Source: a bacterium (GTDB taxonomy: Bacteria; Patescibacteriota; Patescibacteriia; 2-12-FULL-60-25). From it: DNA of 20,416 nt. The notes under the pieces were generated by a model, which ran no database searches, was not told the DNA's origin, and was given only the letters and a program-made list of their open reading frames with translations. The DNA lies in assembly GCA_024654265.1 (NCBI GenBank), contig JANLIO010000064.1, positions 1-20,416 on the forward strand. The letters run 5' to 3'. Positions 1 through 6,902 of this stretch are shown here, piece by piece. The translations under genes were made by a program, and so were the position numbers. Numbering within the stretch: the stretch's first letter is position 1; each line of letters opens with the position of its first letter.

Positions 1-257
1 CACATACCCGAAGACCCCAAAGATGAATGCTCATTGTGAACGGTTCAACAGAACGATCCAAGAGGAATATATCAACTATCACAAAGGAGAGATGGTCGAT
101 ATTTACAGGTTCAATCTTAATATGTTTGACTGACTCATCTGGTACAATGCGGAAAGATCGCATTGGAGCCTCCGCCTGAGGCGGATCGCCTATTCAATTC
201 TTAACCGAGTGGAACAAGGGAAAGTCCAGGATGTATTGGCCTGATACAAGGGTTTGA
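1..257 (+). pseudogene. Decayed 3' end of an integrase-core (DDE) transposase, cut by the window edge
   Basis: Codons from position 2 read a typical rve/integrase C-terminus: PKTPKMNAHCERFNRTIQEE at about 11-70, containing the catalytic-region Glu of the third DDE acid. The frame then meets a TGA at 131-133 where relatives have Trp (FD-W-LIWYN), and continues LIWYNAERSHWSL. Near 170-190 the frame shifts by +1 and the remaining homology (SPIQFLTEWN, then SRMYWPDT) lies in the next frame, ending at TGA 255-257. The shift coincides with a small palindrome at 171-185. The wording is close to IS481/IS3-type transposases common in CPR genomes. With a stop and a frameshift it cannot make an active enzyme. 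The 5' part lies outside the window. Confidence 0.85.
171..185. repeat. 15-bp palindrome inside the transposase remnant
   Basis: TCCGCC-TGA-GGCGGA is a perfect 6-bp stem with a 3-nt loop. It sits exactly where the transposase reading frame changes: about 13 nt stand where roughly 9 would be expected between the codons for HWSL and SPIQFL. It therefore looks like a small inserted palindromic repeat rather than transposase sequence. Confidence 0.6.
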
Positions 258-291
258 AAACTAAGATTACGCATGATACAGTCAGAACATT

Positions 292-573
292 ATGAATAAC
301 TACTCATCTCCTAGCGAAATTGCTCGACTTGGTGAGAAATTGTACGAGGAGAAAATTAAGACATTGGTGGAGCCCACAAATAACGGGGATTTTTTGGCTA
401 TAGAGATTGAATCCGGCAAGTATATCCTTGGAAAGACGGCAGAAGAAGCATTGCTCAAAGCAAAGGCAAAATTTCCAAATAAGATTTTTCACTTAATGCG
501 CGTTGGCTATCCGGGCGCCTTTACACATTCAAGAGTTTCACAACGACAGCATTCATATGACGGGATCATTTAA
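292..573 (+). CDS. Small conserved-type protein paired with a retropepsin-like protease
   Basis: 93 aa with ATG start; no clear Shine-Dalgarno. The sequence begins with a helical stretch (IARLGEKLYEEKIKTLVEP), followed by a compact segment GDFLAIEIESGKYILGKTAE, a helix of the EEALLKAKAKFP type and a final strand HLMRVGYP. I recognise this layout from small proteins encoded directly upstream of clan AA aspartic proteases in cyanobacteria and other bacteria, but the function is not known to me. The last residues (after about 75) look poorly conserved. The gene overlaps the next one by 17 bp if that starts at 557, indicating translational coupling. It could act as a partner, substrate or antitoxin-like regulator of the protease; that is inference only. 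Confidence 0.7.
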   Translation: MNNYSSPSEIARLGEKLYEEKIKTLVEPTNNGDFLAIEIESGKYILGKTAEEALLKAKAKFPNKIFHLMRVGYPGAFTHSRVSQRQHSYDGII

Positions 574-967
574 TGACGGCGACAATCCGACGTTAAAGAT
601 CAAGGTTTGGGGTATTTTTACGAACAATGCCGTAGAGATTGAAGTAATGCTAGACACTGGTTTCAGTGGTTTTTTGACACTGCCTTTGCAAACCGCTCTT
701 CCACTCGGGCTCATTCTTCTCAGTACTGCGGAATACGTCTTGGCAGACAATTCAAAACAACTCAATCTGCTTTGTCATGGTTCAGTTGGATTTGATAATG
801 AAAATGCTTCGGGACTTATTGCCATTTCACCCGGCGACCCGCTACTTGGAATGGAATTTCTTAGAAAATCCGGACTACATCTTACGCTGGACGCGGCAAA
901 CAGTATTTTTATGTTAGAAAAGACTTCTGCGAAGACAACTGAAATAAAAAATATCGAAGGGGCTTAA
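557..967 (+). CDS. Retropepsin-like (clan AA) aspartic protease
   Basis: 136 aa from the ATG at 557. An upstream TTG at 503 in the same frame is possible, but the extra residues look non-homologous and would overlap the previous gene by 71 bp. The catalytic loop is VMLDTGFSGFLTLP with Asp33, the D-T/S-G motif of retropepsins. The second hallmark, a hydrophobic pair plus Gly before a helix, is LLGMEFLRKSGL near residues 97-108, followed by strand LHLTLD. Single-lobed enzymes of this kind work as homodimers because each chain gives one Asp. No signal peptide or membrane segment is seen, so a cytosolic role is likely. The 3' end runs into unrelated sequence, so the last 15-20 residues may not be ancestral. 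Confidence 0.75.
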   Translation: MTGSFNDGDNPTLKIKVWGIFTNNAVEIEVMLDTGFSGFLTLPLQTALPLGLILLSTAEYVLADNSKQLNLLCHGSVGFDNENASGLIAISPGDPLLGMEFLRKSGLHLTLDAANSIFMLEKTSAKTTEIKNIEGA

Positions 968-1058
968 GCCGAAGCTGTTTGCACTAGGATCGAACTTTAC
1001 CTTAAAAGACGGAATCATTAATTATGACAAGCAAAAAGCGCGGGAAGTCTTTGCTTAG
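948..1058 (+). pseudogene. Possible C-terminal fragment of a site-specific recombinase
   Basis: In the frame ending at TAG 1056-1058 the sequence reads KPKLFALGSNFTLKDGIINY and then DKQKAREVFA. This has the look of the extreme C-terminus of CPR serine recombinases, in which a LG-SN-LKDG stretch precedes the stop. No start codon or upstream homologous sequence is present; the frame emerges from the 3' end of the protease gene in another frame. The call is weak and rests on resemblance alone. It would fit a graveyard of mobile-element debris at 1-1060. Confidence 0.25.
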
Positions 1059-1119
1059 CGCAGTTTGTTATCACAAATAATCTCAAGTCTTTAGAACCCG
1101 ATGAATTTAGTTGTAAACG

Positions 1120-1150
1120 AAAAAATACGGCTTTTCAGCACGTATTTTTT
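1120..1150 (-). terminator. Intrinsic terminator after tRNA-Glu
   Basis: Perfect 10-bp inverted repeat AAAAAATACG / CGTATTTTTT with an 11-nt loop, lying 3 bp downstream of the tRNA 3' end on the minus strand. The run of six T on the minus strand completes the stem. Because the arms are A/T rich it could work in both directions. Confidence 0.7.
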
Positions 1151-1152
1151 AC

Positions 1153-1227
1153 TGGTAGTCCCAAGGGGAATTGAACCCCTATTTCCAGGATGAAAACCTA
1201 GCGTCCTAACCATTAGACGATGGGACC
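1153..1227 (-). tRNA. tRNA-Glu (anticodon TTC)
   Basis: 75 nt with CCA encoded. Acceptor GGTCCCA pairs with TGGGACT (first pair G-U), D arm GTCT/GGAC, anticodon arm CTAGG-TTTTCAT-CCTGG with anticodon TTC, variable loop of 4 nt, T arm AGGGG-TTCAATT-CCCCT, discriminator A then CCA. All arms fold well, so it should be functional. It is a single gene with its own promoter and terminator. Confidence 0.95.
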
Positions 1228-1238
1228 ACGACGCCGAG

Positions 1239-1267
1239 AGAATACCGAAAAATATCCGATTCGTCAA
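1239..1267 (-). promoter_or_regulatory. Promoter of tRNA-Glu
   Basis: On the minus strand TTGACG (1262-1267), a 17-bp spacer and TATTCT (1239-1244) form a near-consensus housekeeping promoter. The predicted start is 4-8 nt upstream of the mature tRNA 5' end at 1227. The same TTGACG -35 box recurs before tRNA-Lys and infB. Confidence 0.8.
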
Positions 1268-1320
1268 GAGAAGGGCTTTGAATTTGACAGTCGAATCAAA
1301 TCCGTGGCAGCTGTAGAGGT

Positions 1321-1848
1321 ATGGAAAAATCCACTATCGATATCATTTCAATTACGGAGATAAAGGAACGTATCTATTTTATCCGAGGACAAAAGGTCAT
1401 GTTGGATCGTGATCTGGCGGTTTTGTATGGTGTTTCAACAAAATCCTTGAAACAATCCGTCAAAAGAAATATTGAACGATTCCCGGAAGATTTTATGTTT
1501 GAATTAAATAATGAGGAGCTGGGAGATTGGAGGTCACAATTCGTGACCTCCAATCCTGATAAAATGGGGTTACGACATGCCCCCATGGCCTTCACTGAAC
1601 ATGGTGTCGCCATGCTCTCCAGCATCCTTAAAAGCAAACGTGCGATCCATGTCAACATCCAAATCATCCGAATCTTTACCAAATTACGCGAGCTGATAAG
1701 CGAAAATGAGGATCTAAAACGGAAGATTGAAGCGCTTGAAAATCGATATGACGGGCAATTTAAAATCGTATTCGACGCCATACGTAGGCTAACGAATAAC
1801 GACGAGTCACCACCGTCCGAAATCGGATTCAAAAAACCGCCGAGATGA
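1321..1848 (+). CDS. ORF6N domain protein (phage-type DNA-binding protein)
   Basis: 175 aa with ATG start. GAGG lies almost against the start codon (too close for a classic Shine-Dalgarno). Residues about 10-95 form an ORF6N domain: IYFIRGQKVMLDRDLAVLYG, KSLKQSVKRNIERFPEDFMF, then QFVTSN and PMAFTEHGVAMLSSILKS. Residues about 125-148 form a coiled coil (SENEDLKRKIEALE), and DGQFKIVFDAIRRL is the usual C-terminal segment. ORF6N proteins occur in phages and are very common in CPR and Bacteroidetes genomes; they are thought to bind DNA as transcription regulators, often in mobile or host-interaction contexts. The TGA stop is the first three bases of a 56-bp inverted-repeat element (1846-1901). 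A 13-bp-arm inverted repeat lies inside the gene. No partner gene is adjacent. Confidence 0.9.
   Translation: MEKSTIDIISITEIKERIYFIRGQKVMLDRDLAVLYGVSTKSLKQSVKRNIERFPEDFMFELNNEELGDWRSQFVTSNPDKMGLRHAPMAFTEHGVAMLSSILKSKRAIHVNIQIIRIFTKLRELISENEDLKRKIEALENRYDGQFKIVFDAIRRLTNNDESPPSEIGFKKPPR
1525..1555. repeat. Perfect 13-bp inverted repeat inside the ORF6N gene
   Basis: Left arm GATTGGAGGTCAC (1525-1537), loop AATTC, right arm GTGACCTCCAATC (1543-1555). It covers the codons for the conserved DWRSQFVTSNP region of the ORF6N domain. The protein sequence there is typical, so the palindrome is carried by codon choice in a conserved motif. It could be an operator for the gene's own product, an RNA hairpin or chance. 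Confidence 0.85.
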
Positions 1849-1901
1849 TCTGTACCCCAAAAAGTGGATACGAAAGTGTCCACTTTTTGGGGTACAGATC
1901 A
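1846..1901. mobile_element. 56-bp MITE-like element with IS3-type termini
   Basis: Arms 1846-1871 and 1876-1901 are 26 bp, perfect except for one position (T1869 against G1878), around a GAAA loop. The tips TGATCTGTACCCC...GTGGATAC resemble IS3-family terminal repeats (TGATC, T-ACCC, GTGGACAC blocks). It is flanked by AGA on both sides (1843-1845 and 1902-1904), the 3-bp duplication size usual for IS3. No transposase remains between the ends, so this is a minimal or internally deleted element. It gives the ORF6N gene its stop codon; with element and one AGA removed, the sequence would read AGA-TGA, the same stop. It may also fold as a strong RNA hairpin, though it lacks a following T run. Confidence 0.7.
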
Positions 1902-1936
1902 AGATGAATGACAGTTTTTTATTGCAATAGAACCTT

Positions 1937-3106
1937 TTAGTCTACGATCAACACGCTCGGTGAAAAAACACGTTTCAGCTCGTGCCCGTATTCATCCGTG
2001 AGCACGGCTTCGAACTGCACTCCCACCTCCCCTGCCGTCCGCTCAACCACAACATCCTTTGCACACCATGACTGATTATGGCACGTGATGAGCGTTCCAC
2101 CCGTTCGTGCGTCAATCAGCCGGATGCGCTTGCCGAGAAAATCGACATCTCCGATATCAAACACATTCGCCGTCACGCGCACGGTCTTTCCGCGTCGCAC
2201 GATCATATTCGATACGCCGACCCGCATGCCCGTCACTTGTTGCGCTTCCTTGTTATAGATCCGATAGACCATCGCGCTTCCCATTTCCACGTATGAACCG
2301 TCCGTATCCGTTGCCTCGGCAAGATAGATCCCCGTTTGTTCAAACCCGATGCCACTTGATTTGATATATTCGCATGTCTCATTCTCGCGCAGATCCGCGC
2401 ACTTCTTCAACACACGGCCATAGCCGTCTTTGATGCGAAGCGTAAAACGATGGTTCCCAAAAACGGCGCCGTTCCCGCCGTCACGGTGGACTCGGGCAAG
2501 CAAGGTAACATCTTCATACTCATGTACCAACTCACGATCCACAGAAAGATTCGCCACGAGATTCTCAGTCGCGCCGACCAATCCGTCCGTGCGCCCGGGT
2601 ACGCTTGATCCGTGGTATTCCGTCGCGACATGATATTCCCATACGCGATAAATCGGGGCTCCGTAGGCATATGAAGACTCCAACGACCGCGGGATATCAT
2701 GCACCCAGCTTTTCCAATTCGATCCATACAGCCCCGTCGCAACGCTCTCGCTCGTAACGTGGCGAAGAACACCATATCGCGCCACGGCATACACCTTTGA
2801 GCTATCCGCAAACTTTACCAACTTCGCACCCGGACGATACGTGACGGTTCCTGTCAGCTGATACCCGGTAAGCTCCGCATCTTTAAGCGTCAGAATGTTA
2901 TCGAAGGTTGGAAACCATGTGTAATAGGTCGCAACATTGGGGAATACACTTCGCTCCCCCGTTGAATCGATCCAATACAACGCAGGCCCCGAACCTTTGA
3001 TAATTCGGTTCGTAACTGCGGCTTCAGCTGATTTCGCTGAAACACCAAAAAGGGACACAAAGACAAGAACAGTTAAAAACGAGAATATCTTTGATGCATT
3101 TTTCAT
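1937..3106 (-). CDS. Secreted surface protein with CPR-type repeat module and Ig-like C-terminus
   Basis: 389 aa from the ATG at 3106, which has GGAG five bases upstream; two ATGs at 3124 and 3121 would add six residues. The N-terminus MKNASKIF plus hydrophobic core FLTVLVFVSLFGV and AEAA is a signal peptide. Residues about 35-150 contain a module (YWIDSTGERSVFPN, YYTWFPTFDNILTL, LTGTVTYRPGAKLVKF, VYAVARYGVLRHVTSE) that I associate with extracellular proteins of Uhrbacteria/Magasanikbacteria-like CPR. The rest (about 185-389) is beta-rich with YEDVTLLARV and KTVRVTANVFD, resembling two Ig-like or invasin-type domains, each with a close Cys pair (KKCADLRENETCE; ITCHNQSWCAK) that may form disulfides. 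It is divergently placed from the ATPase gene. Likely exported; ligand unknown. Confidence 0.75.
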   Translation of the reverse strand: MKNASKIFSFLTVLVFVSLFGVSAKSAEAAVTNRIIKGSGPALYWIDSTGERSVFPNVATYYTWFPTFDNILTLKDAELTGYQLTGTVTYRPGAKLVKFADSSKVYAVARYGVLRHVTSESVATGLYGSNWKSWVHDIPRSLESSYAYGAPIYRVWEYHVATEYHGSSVPGRTDGLVGATENLVANLSVDRELVHEYEDVTLLARVHRDGGNGAVFGNHRFTLRIKDGYGRVLKKCADLRENETCEYIKSSGIGFEQTGIYLAEATDTDGSYVEMGSAMVYRIYNKEAQQVTGMRVGVSNMIVRRGKTVRVTANVFDIGDVDFLGKRIRLIDARTGGTLITCHNQSWCAKDVVVERTAGEVGVQFEAVLTDEYGHELKRVFSPSVLIVD

Positions 3107-3149
3107 ATGGCTCCATCTCATCATCAGGGTTTTTCAGAGTCAAGAATGC

Positions 3150-3166
3150 TACAATAGATCTATTCT
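3150..3166 (+). promoter_or_regulatory. -10 box and palindrome in front of the cation ATPase
   Basis: TACAAT (3150-3155) lies 11 nt before the ATG, so the transcript would start about 4 nt before the start codon and be practically leaderless. No good -35 box is seen. A perfect 12-bp palindrome AATAGATCTATT (3153-3164) overlaps the -10 and the expected start point and could be an operator. On the opposite strand TTGACT (3138-3143), 17 bp, TGAGAT is a weak promoter candidate for the secreted protein gene. Confidence 0.4.
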
Positions 3167-5707
3167 ATGCCAAAACAAACTCCTTCTCTCGATCGGCTCT
3201 TTTGGTCCATGTCGTCGGCGAGCGTTCTGACGTCGCTGAACACGCAAATCAACGGGCTTTCAGATGATGACGTCAAAGAACGTCGTCGTACCTACGGTGA
3301 AAACAGCATCCAAGAGCGCACGCGTCTTTCAAAGACAAGAATCTTCTTCGGGCAATTAAAAAGTCCGCTTATTCTTATTCTCGTTTTCGCGGGCCTCACG
3401 ACAATAGCCCTTCACGAATGGGTGGATGCCGGCGTTATTTTTGCAGCGGTTCTCACAAACACGCTTCTTGGTTTTTGGCAGGAGAGTAAAGCGGAAACCG
3501 TACTCGAAAATCTCAAAAGTTACGTTCGAACTCGATGTCGTGTAAAACGAGATGGAAATGAAAATGAAATTGATGCAAAAGAACTTGTCCCCGGTGACAT
3601 CATCCACGTAAAACAAGGAGATCGTATTCCGGCGGACGCGCGCATCATCTCCCTGAACACCTGTGAAGTTGATGAATCCATTTTAACCGGAGAATCACTC
3701 CCCGTTGAAAAAACAACACAAGTTTTAAAAGCCGGTGCTTCGCTTGCAGATCGAAAAAACATGCTCTACGGCGGAACACTTGTTGTACAAGGCTACGCTG
3801 ATGCTGTCGTGACCGGAACAGGAAGTGACACTGAGTTCGGACGCATTGCCGCGCTCACCGTTGTCCGAGAACGTGAACAAACACCACTTCAAAAATCTGT
3901 TGCGAACTTTGCAAAATGGATTGGGATCATCATTGCGATCTTCACCGTCGTTCTTTTCACGGGAGGTGTTTTTTCGGGATACGATCCAAAGGAAATGTTT
4001 CTGATCGCGGTTGCCGTTGCCGTTTCCGCTGTTCCCGAAGGGATGCCAATTGCGCTCACCGTTATTCTCGCGGTCGGCGTTGAACGATTGGCGAAAAAAA
4101 ATGGAGTCGTTCGGAAACTTCTTGCTGCGGAAACATTGGGTTCAACCGATTTGATTCTCACTGACAAAACCGGAACGCTCACTGAAGCGAAAATGACGCT
4201 CACGAACGTGCTTCCAATCGATGCAAAAACCGAAGAAGACGTTTTAGAGTACGCGGTTTTGGATGCAGATGTCTTGATTGAAAATCCAAAAGAAAGTGTT
4301 GCAAAATGGATTGTCTCCGGTCGCGCTATGGAATCTTCTCTTGTGCGAGAGGCCGGACTGCGTGGGATCCTTCTCCCCCAACTTATCAATCAAACACAAT
4401 TCATTGAACGAGTTCCATTTAACAGCACTGACAAATTTTCAAGCGCAACGATTGAACGTAACGGCGTCAAAAAAATTGTTCGCATGGGCGCTCCGGAAGT
4501 GATTGTCCAGCAATCTTCATCAGACAAAAAAGAAGAACTCCTCGCGCTTATTGATTCTCAAGCCGAAGCCGGAGCTCGTTTACTCGGTGTTTCTGTTGAT
4601 GATCGCGTCATGGGTTTTCTTGCTTTCCGCGATCCTGTTCGACCTTCGGTAAAGGCTGCCATCAAAAAAATGCAGGATTCAGGCGTACGCACCGTAATCG
4701 TCACAGGTGATCATCGCGGGACTGCCTCTGCGGTTGCACGAGAGTTAGGTCTTTTGAAAGGAAAATTACGCGTCATCACCGGGTCTGAACTCAGCACGCT
4801 ACGTGAGGAAGAACTGAAAGACATGCTTGATACTGTTGCCGTGTATGCGCGCGTGACACCTGAACAAAAGATGATGCTCGTAAAATTATACAAAGAACAC
4901 GGGAACGTGGTGGCCGTGACAGGCGACGGTGTAAACGATGGACCAGCCCTTCTTGCGGCAGATATTGGCGTTGCGGTTGGCTCAGGAACAGACGTTGCAA
5001 AAAGCGCAGCTGATCTCATTATTTTAGATGATAATTTTGAAACCATTGTTCAAGCCATTGAGGAAGGTCGACAGATTCTTGGAAATATCAGAAAGGTCAT
5101 TGTGTATCTCCTCTCAGATGCAACAAACGAACTTTTTCTGATCGGAGGAGCACTTGTCATGGGAATCGCACTTCCAATTAACGCACTTCAAATTCTCTTT
5201 GTGAACTTTTTTTCAGACGGCTTTCCTGCGCTTGCGTTTGCATTCGAAGACATCCAAGACAACAACACGCGTCCGGATCGTGGGAGCAGTGTTATCACTC
5301 GACATATGCGCATCCTGATCCTTGGCGTTGGAGTGAGCGGAAGCGCGGTTCTGTTCATCTTATACTATCTTCTTCTGAACGCCGGACATGATCCGAATCT
5401 CGTCCGAACATTTATTTTCGCAACATTCTCGACCTACTCAATTATCGTTGCATTCTCTCTCCGAAGTTTACGCACATCAATATTCAAATATCGATTTTTT
5501 TCAAACCGATTCTTAACCACGGGAGTTGTTGCCGGTTTTTTACTTACGGCACTCGGAATCTACGCCCCACCGCTACAATTTATTCTAAAAACCGTTGCCC
5601 TTCCGTGGATGTGGGCACTCGGTGTTCTTTTTGTGGGAATCTGCAATATCCTTGTTGTCGAATCAGTGAAATGGGTATTCCGTCATCACAAAGAAGCTAC
5701 GTCCTAA
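3167..5707 (+). CDS. P-type (P2A-like) cation-transporting ATPase
   Basis: 846 aa integral membrane pump. Order: cation ATPase N-terminal segment (LSDDDVKERRRTYGENSIQE, about 31-50), M1-M2 (about 65-105), actuator domain with TGES at 174-177, M3-M4 with PEGMP at 290-294, phosphorylation site DKTGTLT with Asp333, nucleotide-binding domain, hinge TGDH and TGDGVNDGPAL (585-595), then six C-terminal helices. M6 has N680, S683 and D684 in VNFFSDGFPAL, and M4 has E291, all matching Ca2+-site residues of SERCA. In M5 (YLLSDATNELF) E655 aligns with SERCA E771, but the N768 position is Ala652. Substrate is probably Ca2+, but another cation cannot be excluded. ATG start; -10 box lies 11 nt upstream. 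The 3' end overlaps trmD's by 11 bp, tail to tail. Confidence 0.9.
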   Translation: MPKQTPSLDRLFWSMSSASVLTSLNTQINGLSDDDVKERRRTYGENSIQERTRLSKTRIFFGQLKSPLILILVFAGLTTIALHEWVDAGVIFAAVLTNTLLGFWQESKAETVLENLKSYVRTRCRVKRDGNENEIDAKELVPGDIIHVKQGDRIPADARIISLNTCEVDESILTGESLPVEKTTQVLKAGASLADRKNMLYGGTLVVQGYADAVVTGTGSDTEFGRIAALTVVREREQTPLQKSVANFAKWIGIIIAIFTVVLFTGGVFSGYDPKEMFLIAVAVAVSAVPEGMPIALTVILAVGVERLAKKNGVVRKLLAAETLGSTDLILTDKTGTLTEAKMTLTNVLPIDAKTEEDVLEYAVLDADVLIENPKESVAKWIVSGRAMESSLVREAGLRGILLPQLINQTQFIERVPFNSTDKFSSATIERNGVKKIVRMGAPEVIVQQSSSDKKEELLALIDSQAEAGARLLGVSVDDRVMGFLAFRDPVRPSVKAAIKKMQDSGVRTVIVTGDHRGTASAVARELGLLKGKLRVITGSELSTLREEELKDMLDTVAVYARVTPEQKMMLVKLYKEHGNVVAVTGDGVNDGPALLAADIGVAVGSGTDVAKSAADLIILDDNFETIVQAIEEGRQILGNIRKVIVYLLSDATNELFLIGGALVMGIALPINALQILFVNFFSDGFPALAFAFEDIQDNNTRPDRGSSVITRHMRILILGVGVSGSAVLFILYYLLLNAGHDPNLVRTFIFATFSTYSIIVAFSLRSLRTSIFKYRFFSNRFLTTGVVAGFLLTALGIYAPPLQFILKTVALPWMWALGVLFVGICNILVVESVKWVFRHHKEATS

Positions 5708-6383
5708 ACGAATCACGCCATTTTTTAACATCGCCATGATGGCCGGAAAGTAATATCTTCGGGACCTTCCATCCAAGATAGGATTCAGGGCGCGAGTAAT
5801 GAGGATACTCAATTGAATCCTCAATGCCCCACGACTCCTCTTCCAACGAGGCTTCATCACCTAACACACCGGAACGTAACCGCGTCACCGCATCGGTCAT
5901 CACAAGCGTTGCAAGTTCACCACCCGTCATCACATACGGGCCAATTGATAATTCCTCATCCGCCAGTTTTTCCGCAACTCGTTCATCCACACCTTCATAC
6001 CGGCCACACAGAAAAACAAGGCGATCATATTTTGAGAGTCGCTCCGCATCTCGCTGTGTGAACAATTTTCCTTTTGCACTCGTTAAAATAATACGAACTT
6101 TTTTTGATCGAAGTGTTTTCTTCCCTGTCTTTGTTCGTAATCCAAGGCTCACAAGCGCTTTATGAAACGGCTCCACCATCATCACCATTCCCGGTCCTCC
6201 ACCATACGGCCTTCCATCAACCGTGTTATGTCGATCAATCGACCAATCGCGCAATGAATGTGCGCGAAAATCTAAGAGTTTCTCCTTTACCGCACGACCC
6301 AAAATAGATGCGCCGATATACTCAGAAAAAACCTCGGGGATAACCGAGAGAACATCAATTCGAAGCGTTTTTTTCTTTGCCAT
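5697..6383 (-). CDS. trmD: tRNA (guanine-37-N1)-methyltransferase TrmD
   Basis: 228 aa. TrmD transfers a methyl from S-adenosylmethionine to N1 of G37 next to the anticodon, preventing +1 frameshifts. DGRPYGGGPGM at 56-66, the trefoil-knot loops FLCGRYEGVDERV (124-136) and SIGPYVMTGGE (146-156), and the catalytic Asp in VMTDAVTRL (D164) are all present. GVLG (172-175) and the C-terminal RPESYLGWKVP also match the family. Length is slightly below the usual 240-255. It is the last gene of rpsP-khpA-trmD; rimM, normally between khpA and trmD, is missing. A strong hairpin lies between khpA and trmD. ATG start with no Shine-Dalgarno. The stop (TAG) overlaps the converging ATPase gene. Confidence 0.97.
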   Translation of the reverse strand: MAKKKTLRIDVLSVIPEVFSEYIGASILGRAVKEKLLDFRAHSLRDWSIDRHNTVDGRPYGGGPGMVMMVEPFHKALVSLGLRTKTGKKTLRSKKVRIILTSAKGKLFTQRDAERLSKYDRLVFLCGRYEGVDERVAEKLADEELSIGPYVMTGGELATLVMTDAVTRLRSGVLGDEASLEEESWGIEDSIEYPHYSRPESYLGWKVPKILLSGHHGDVKKWRDSFRT

Positions 6384-6393
6384 ATATTGATAC

Positions 6394-6425
6394 CAAAAAT
6401 CGTGAGAATAATCCCACGATTTTTG
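6394..6425 (-). terminator. Intercistronic hairpin between khpA and trmD
   Basis: Perfect 11-bp inverted repeat CAAAAATCGTG / CACGATTTTTG with a 10-nt loop. On the minus strand it sits 15 bp after the khpA stop and 10 bp before the trmD start. The five T in the 3' arm make it look like an intrinsic terminator or attenuator, so trmD may be expressed less than rpsP and khpA, or the hairpin may protect the upstream mRNA. Confidence 0.55.
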
Positions 6426-6440
6426 CTTTCTGTCACGCGT

Positions 6441-6800
6441 TTAGATCCCAAGGTCTGCAAGATCTGCATCCGAGACAAGTCCGGCATCGCCGTGAGTCTC
6501 TTCAACTTCGCGCTCAGGTCCCTTGCTCTCAAGATGCGCTCGGCGTGCACCTTCTGGTTCAAATACCTTCAAGTTCACACGAGCATTGTCCTTTGCACCA
6601 ACAATCTTTAGAAGCGTACGAAGTGCGCGGGCTGTTTGCCCCTGTCTTCCAATCACATACCCCATGTCATCTTGATTGATATGGAGCGTAATGAGAACGC
6701 CTCGTTCATCAACGGTTCGTTCTGTCGTAACGTCTTCCGGGTGATTCACGATAGATTTCACCACATGCTCTATAAACGCCTGATCTTTGTGTTCTGCCAT
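6441..6800 (-). CDS. khpA: KH-domain RNA-binding protein KhpA (YlqC type)
   Basis: 119 aa. Residues 1-80 are a single KH domain: AFIEHVVKSIVNHPEDV, VLITLHINQDDMGYVIGRQG with the GxxG loop GRQG at 51-54, then QTARALRTLL. KhpA binds RNA and, where studied, works with KhpB in cell-size control and sRNA/mRNA metabolism. Usual length is about 75-80; here a charged tail (about 82-119, rich in Glu, Arg and Asp, ending SDADLADLGI) is added. Position after rpsP and before trmD is the classic ylqC position. ATG start; no Shine-Dalgarno. It is separated from rpsP by 85 bp that include a terminator-like hairpin and a second small hairpin (TCCCA/TGGGA). Confidence 0.93.
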   Translation of the reverse strand: MAEHKDQAFIEHVVKSIVNHPEDVTTERTVDERGVLITLHINQDDMGYVIGRQGQTARALRTLLKIVGAKDNARVNLKVFEPEGARRAHLESKGPEREVEETHGDAGLVSDADLADLGI

Positions 6801-6874
6801 AATTGGCTACGTTAAATTGTGAAGATCCCACATTTTGGGACATGGCGAGAGGATAGCACAGAGGGTTAAAAAAG

Positions 6875-6902
6875 AAAAAGAGCGGTTATTCCGCGCTCTT
6901 TT
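6875..6902 (-). terminator. Terminator overlapping the rpsP stop codon
   Basis: On the minus strand AAAGAGCG / CGCTCTTT form a stem of at least 8 bp with the rpsP TAA in the loop, followed by TTTTTCTTTTTT. This is a textbook intrinsic terminator directly at the end of rpsP, so read-through to khpA and trmD is probably partial. Confidence 0.75.

Noticed and set aside
1..257. In-frame TGA in the transposase taken as evidence for UGA recoding
   Set aside because: Other genes end cleanly at TGA (exonuclease gene, higB, ORF6N gene) and Trp is coded by TGG throughout; the transposase also has a frameshift, so it is simply decayed.
503..556. TTG start for the retropepsin-like protease
   Set aside because: The extra 18 residues overlap the upstream gene and do not resemble the family; ATG 557 starts just before the conserved region.
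1374..1883. 169-codon minus-strand open frame opposite the ORF6N gene
   Set aside because: It is the antisense of a gene with a clear domain; Ser/Leu-rich composition and no motif.
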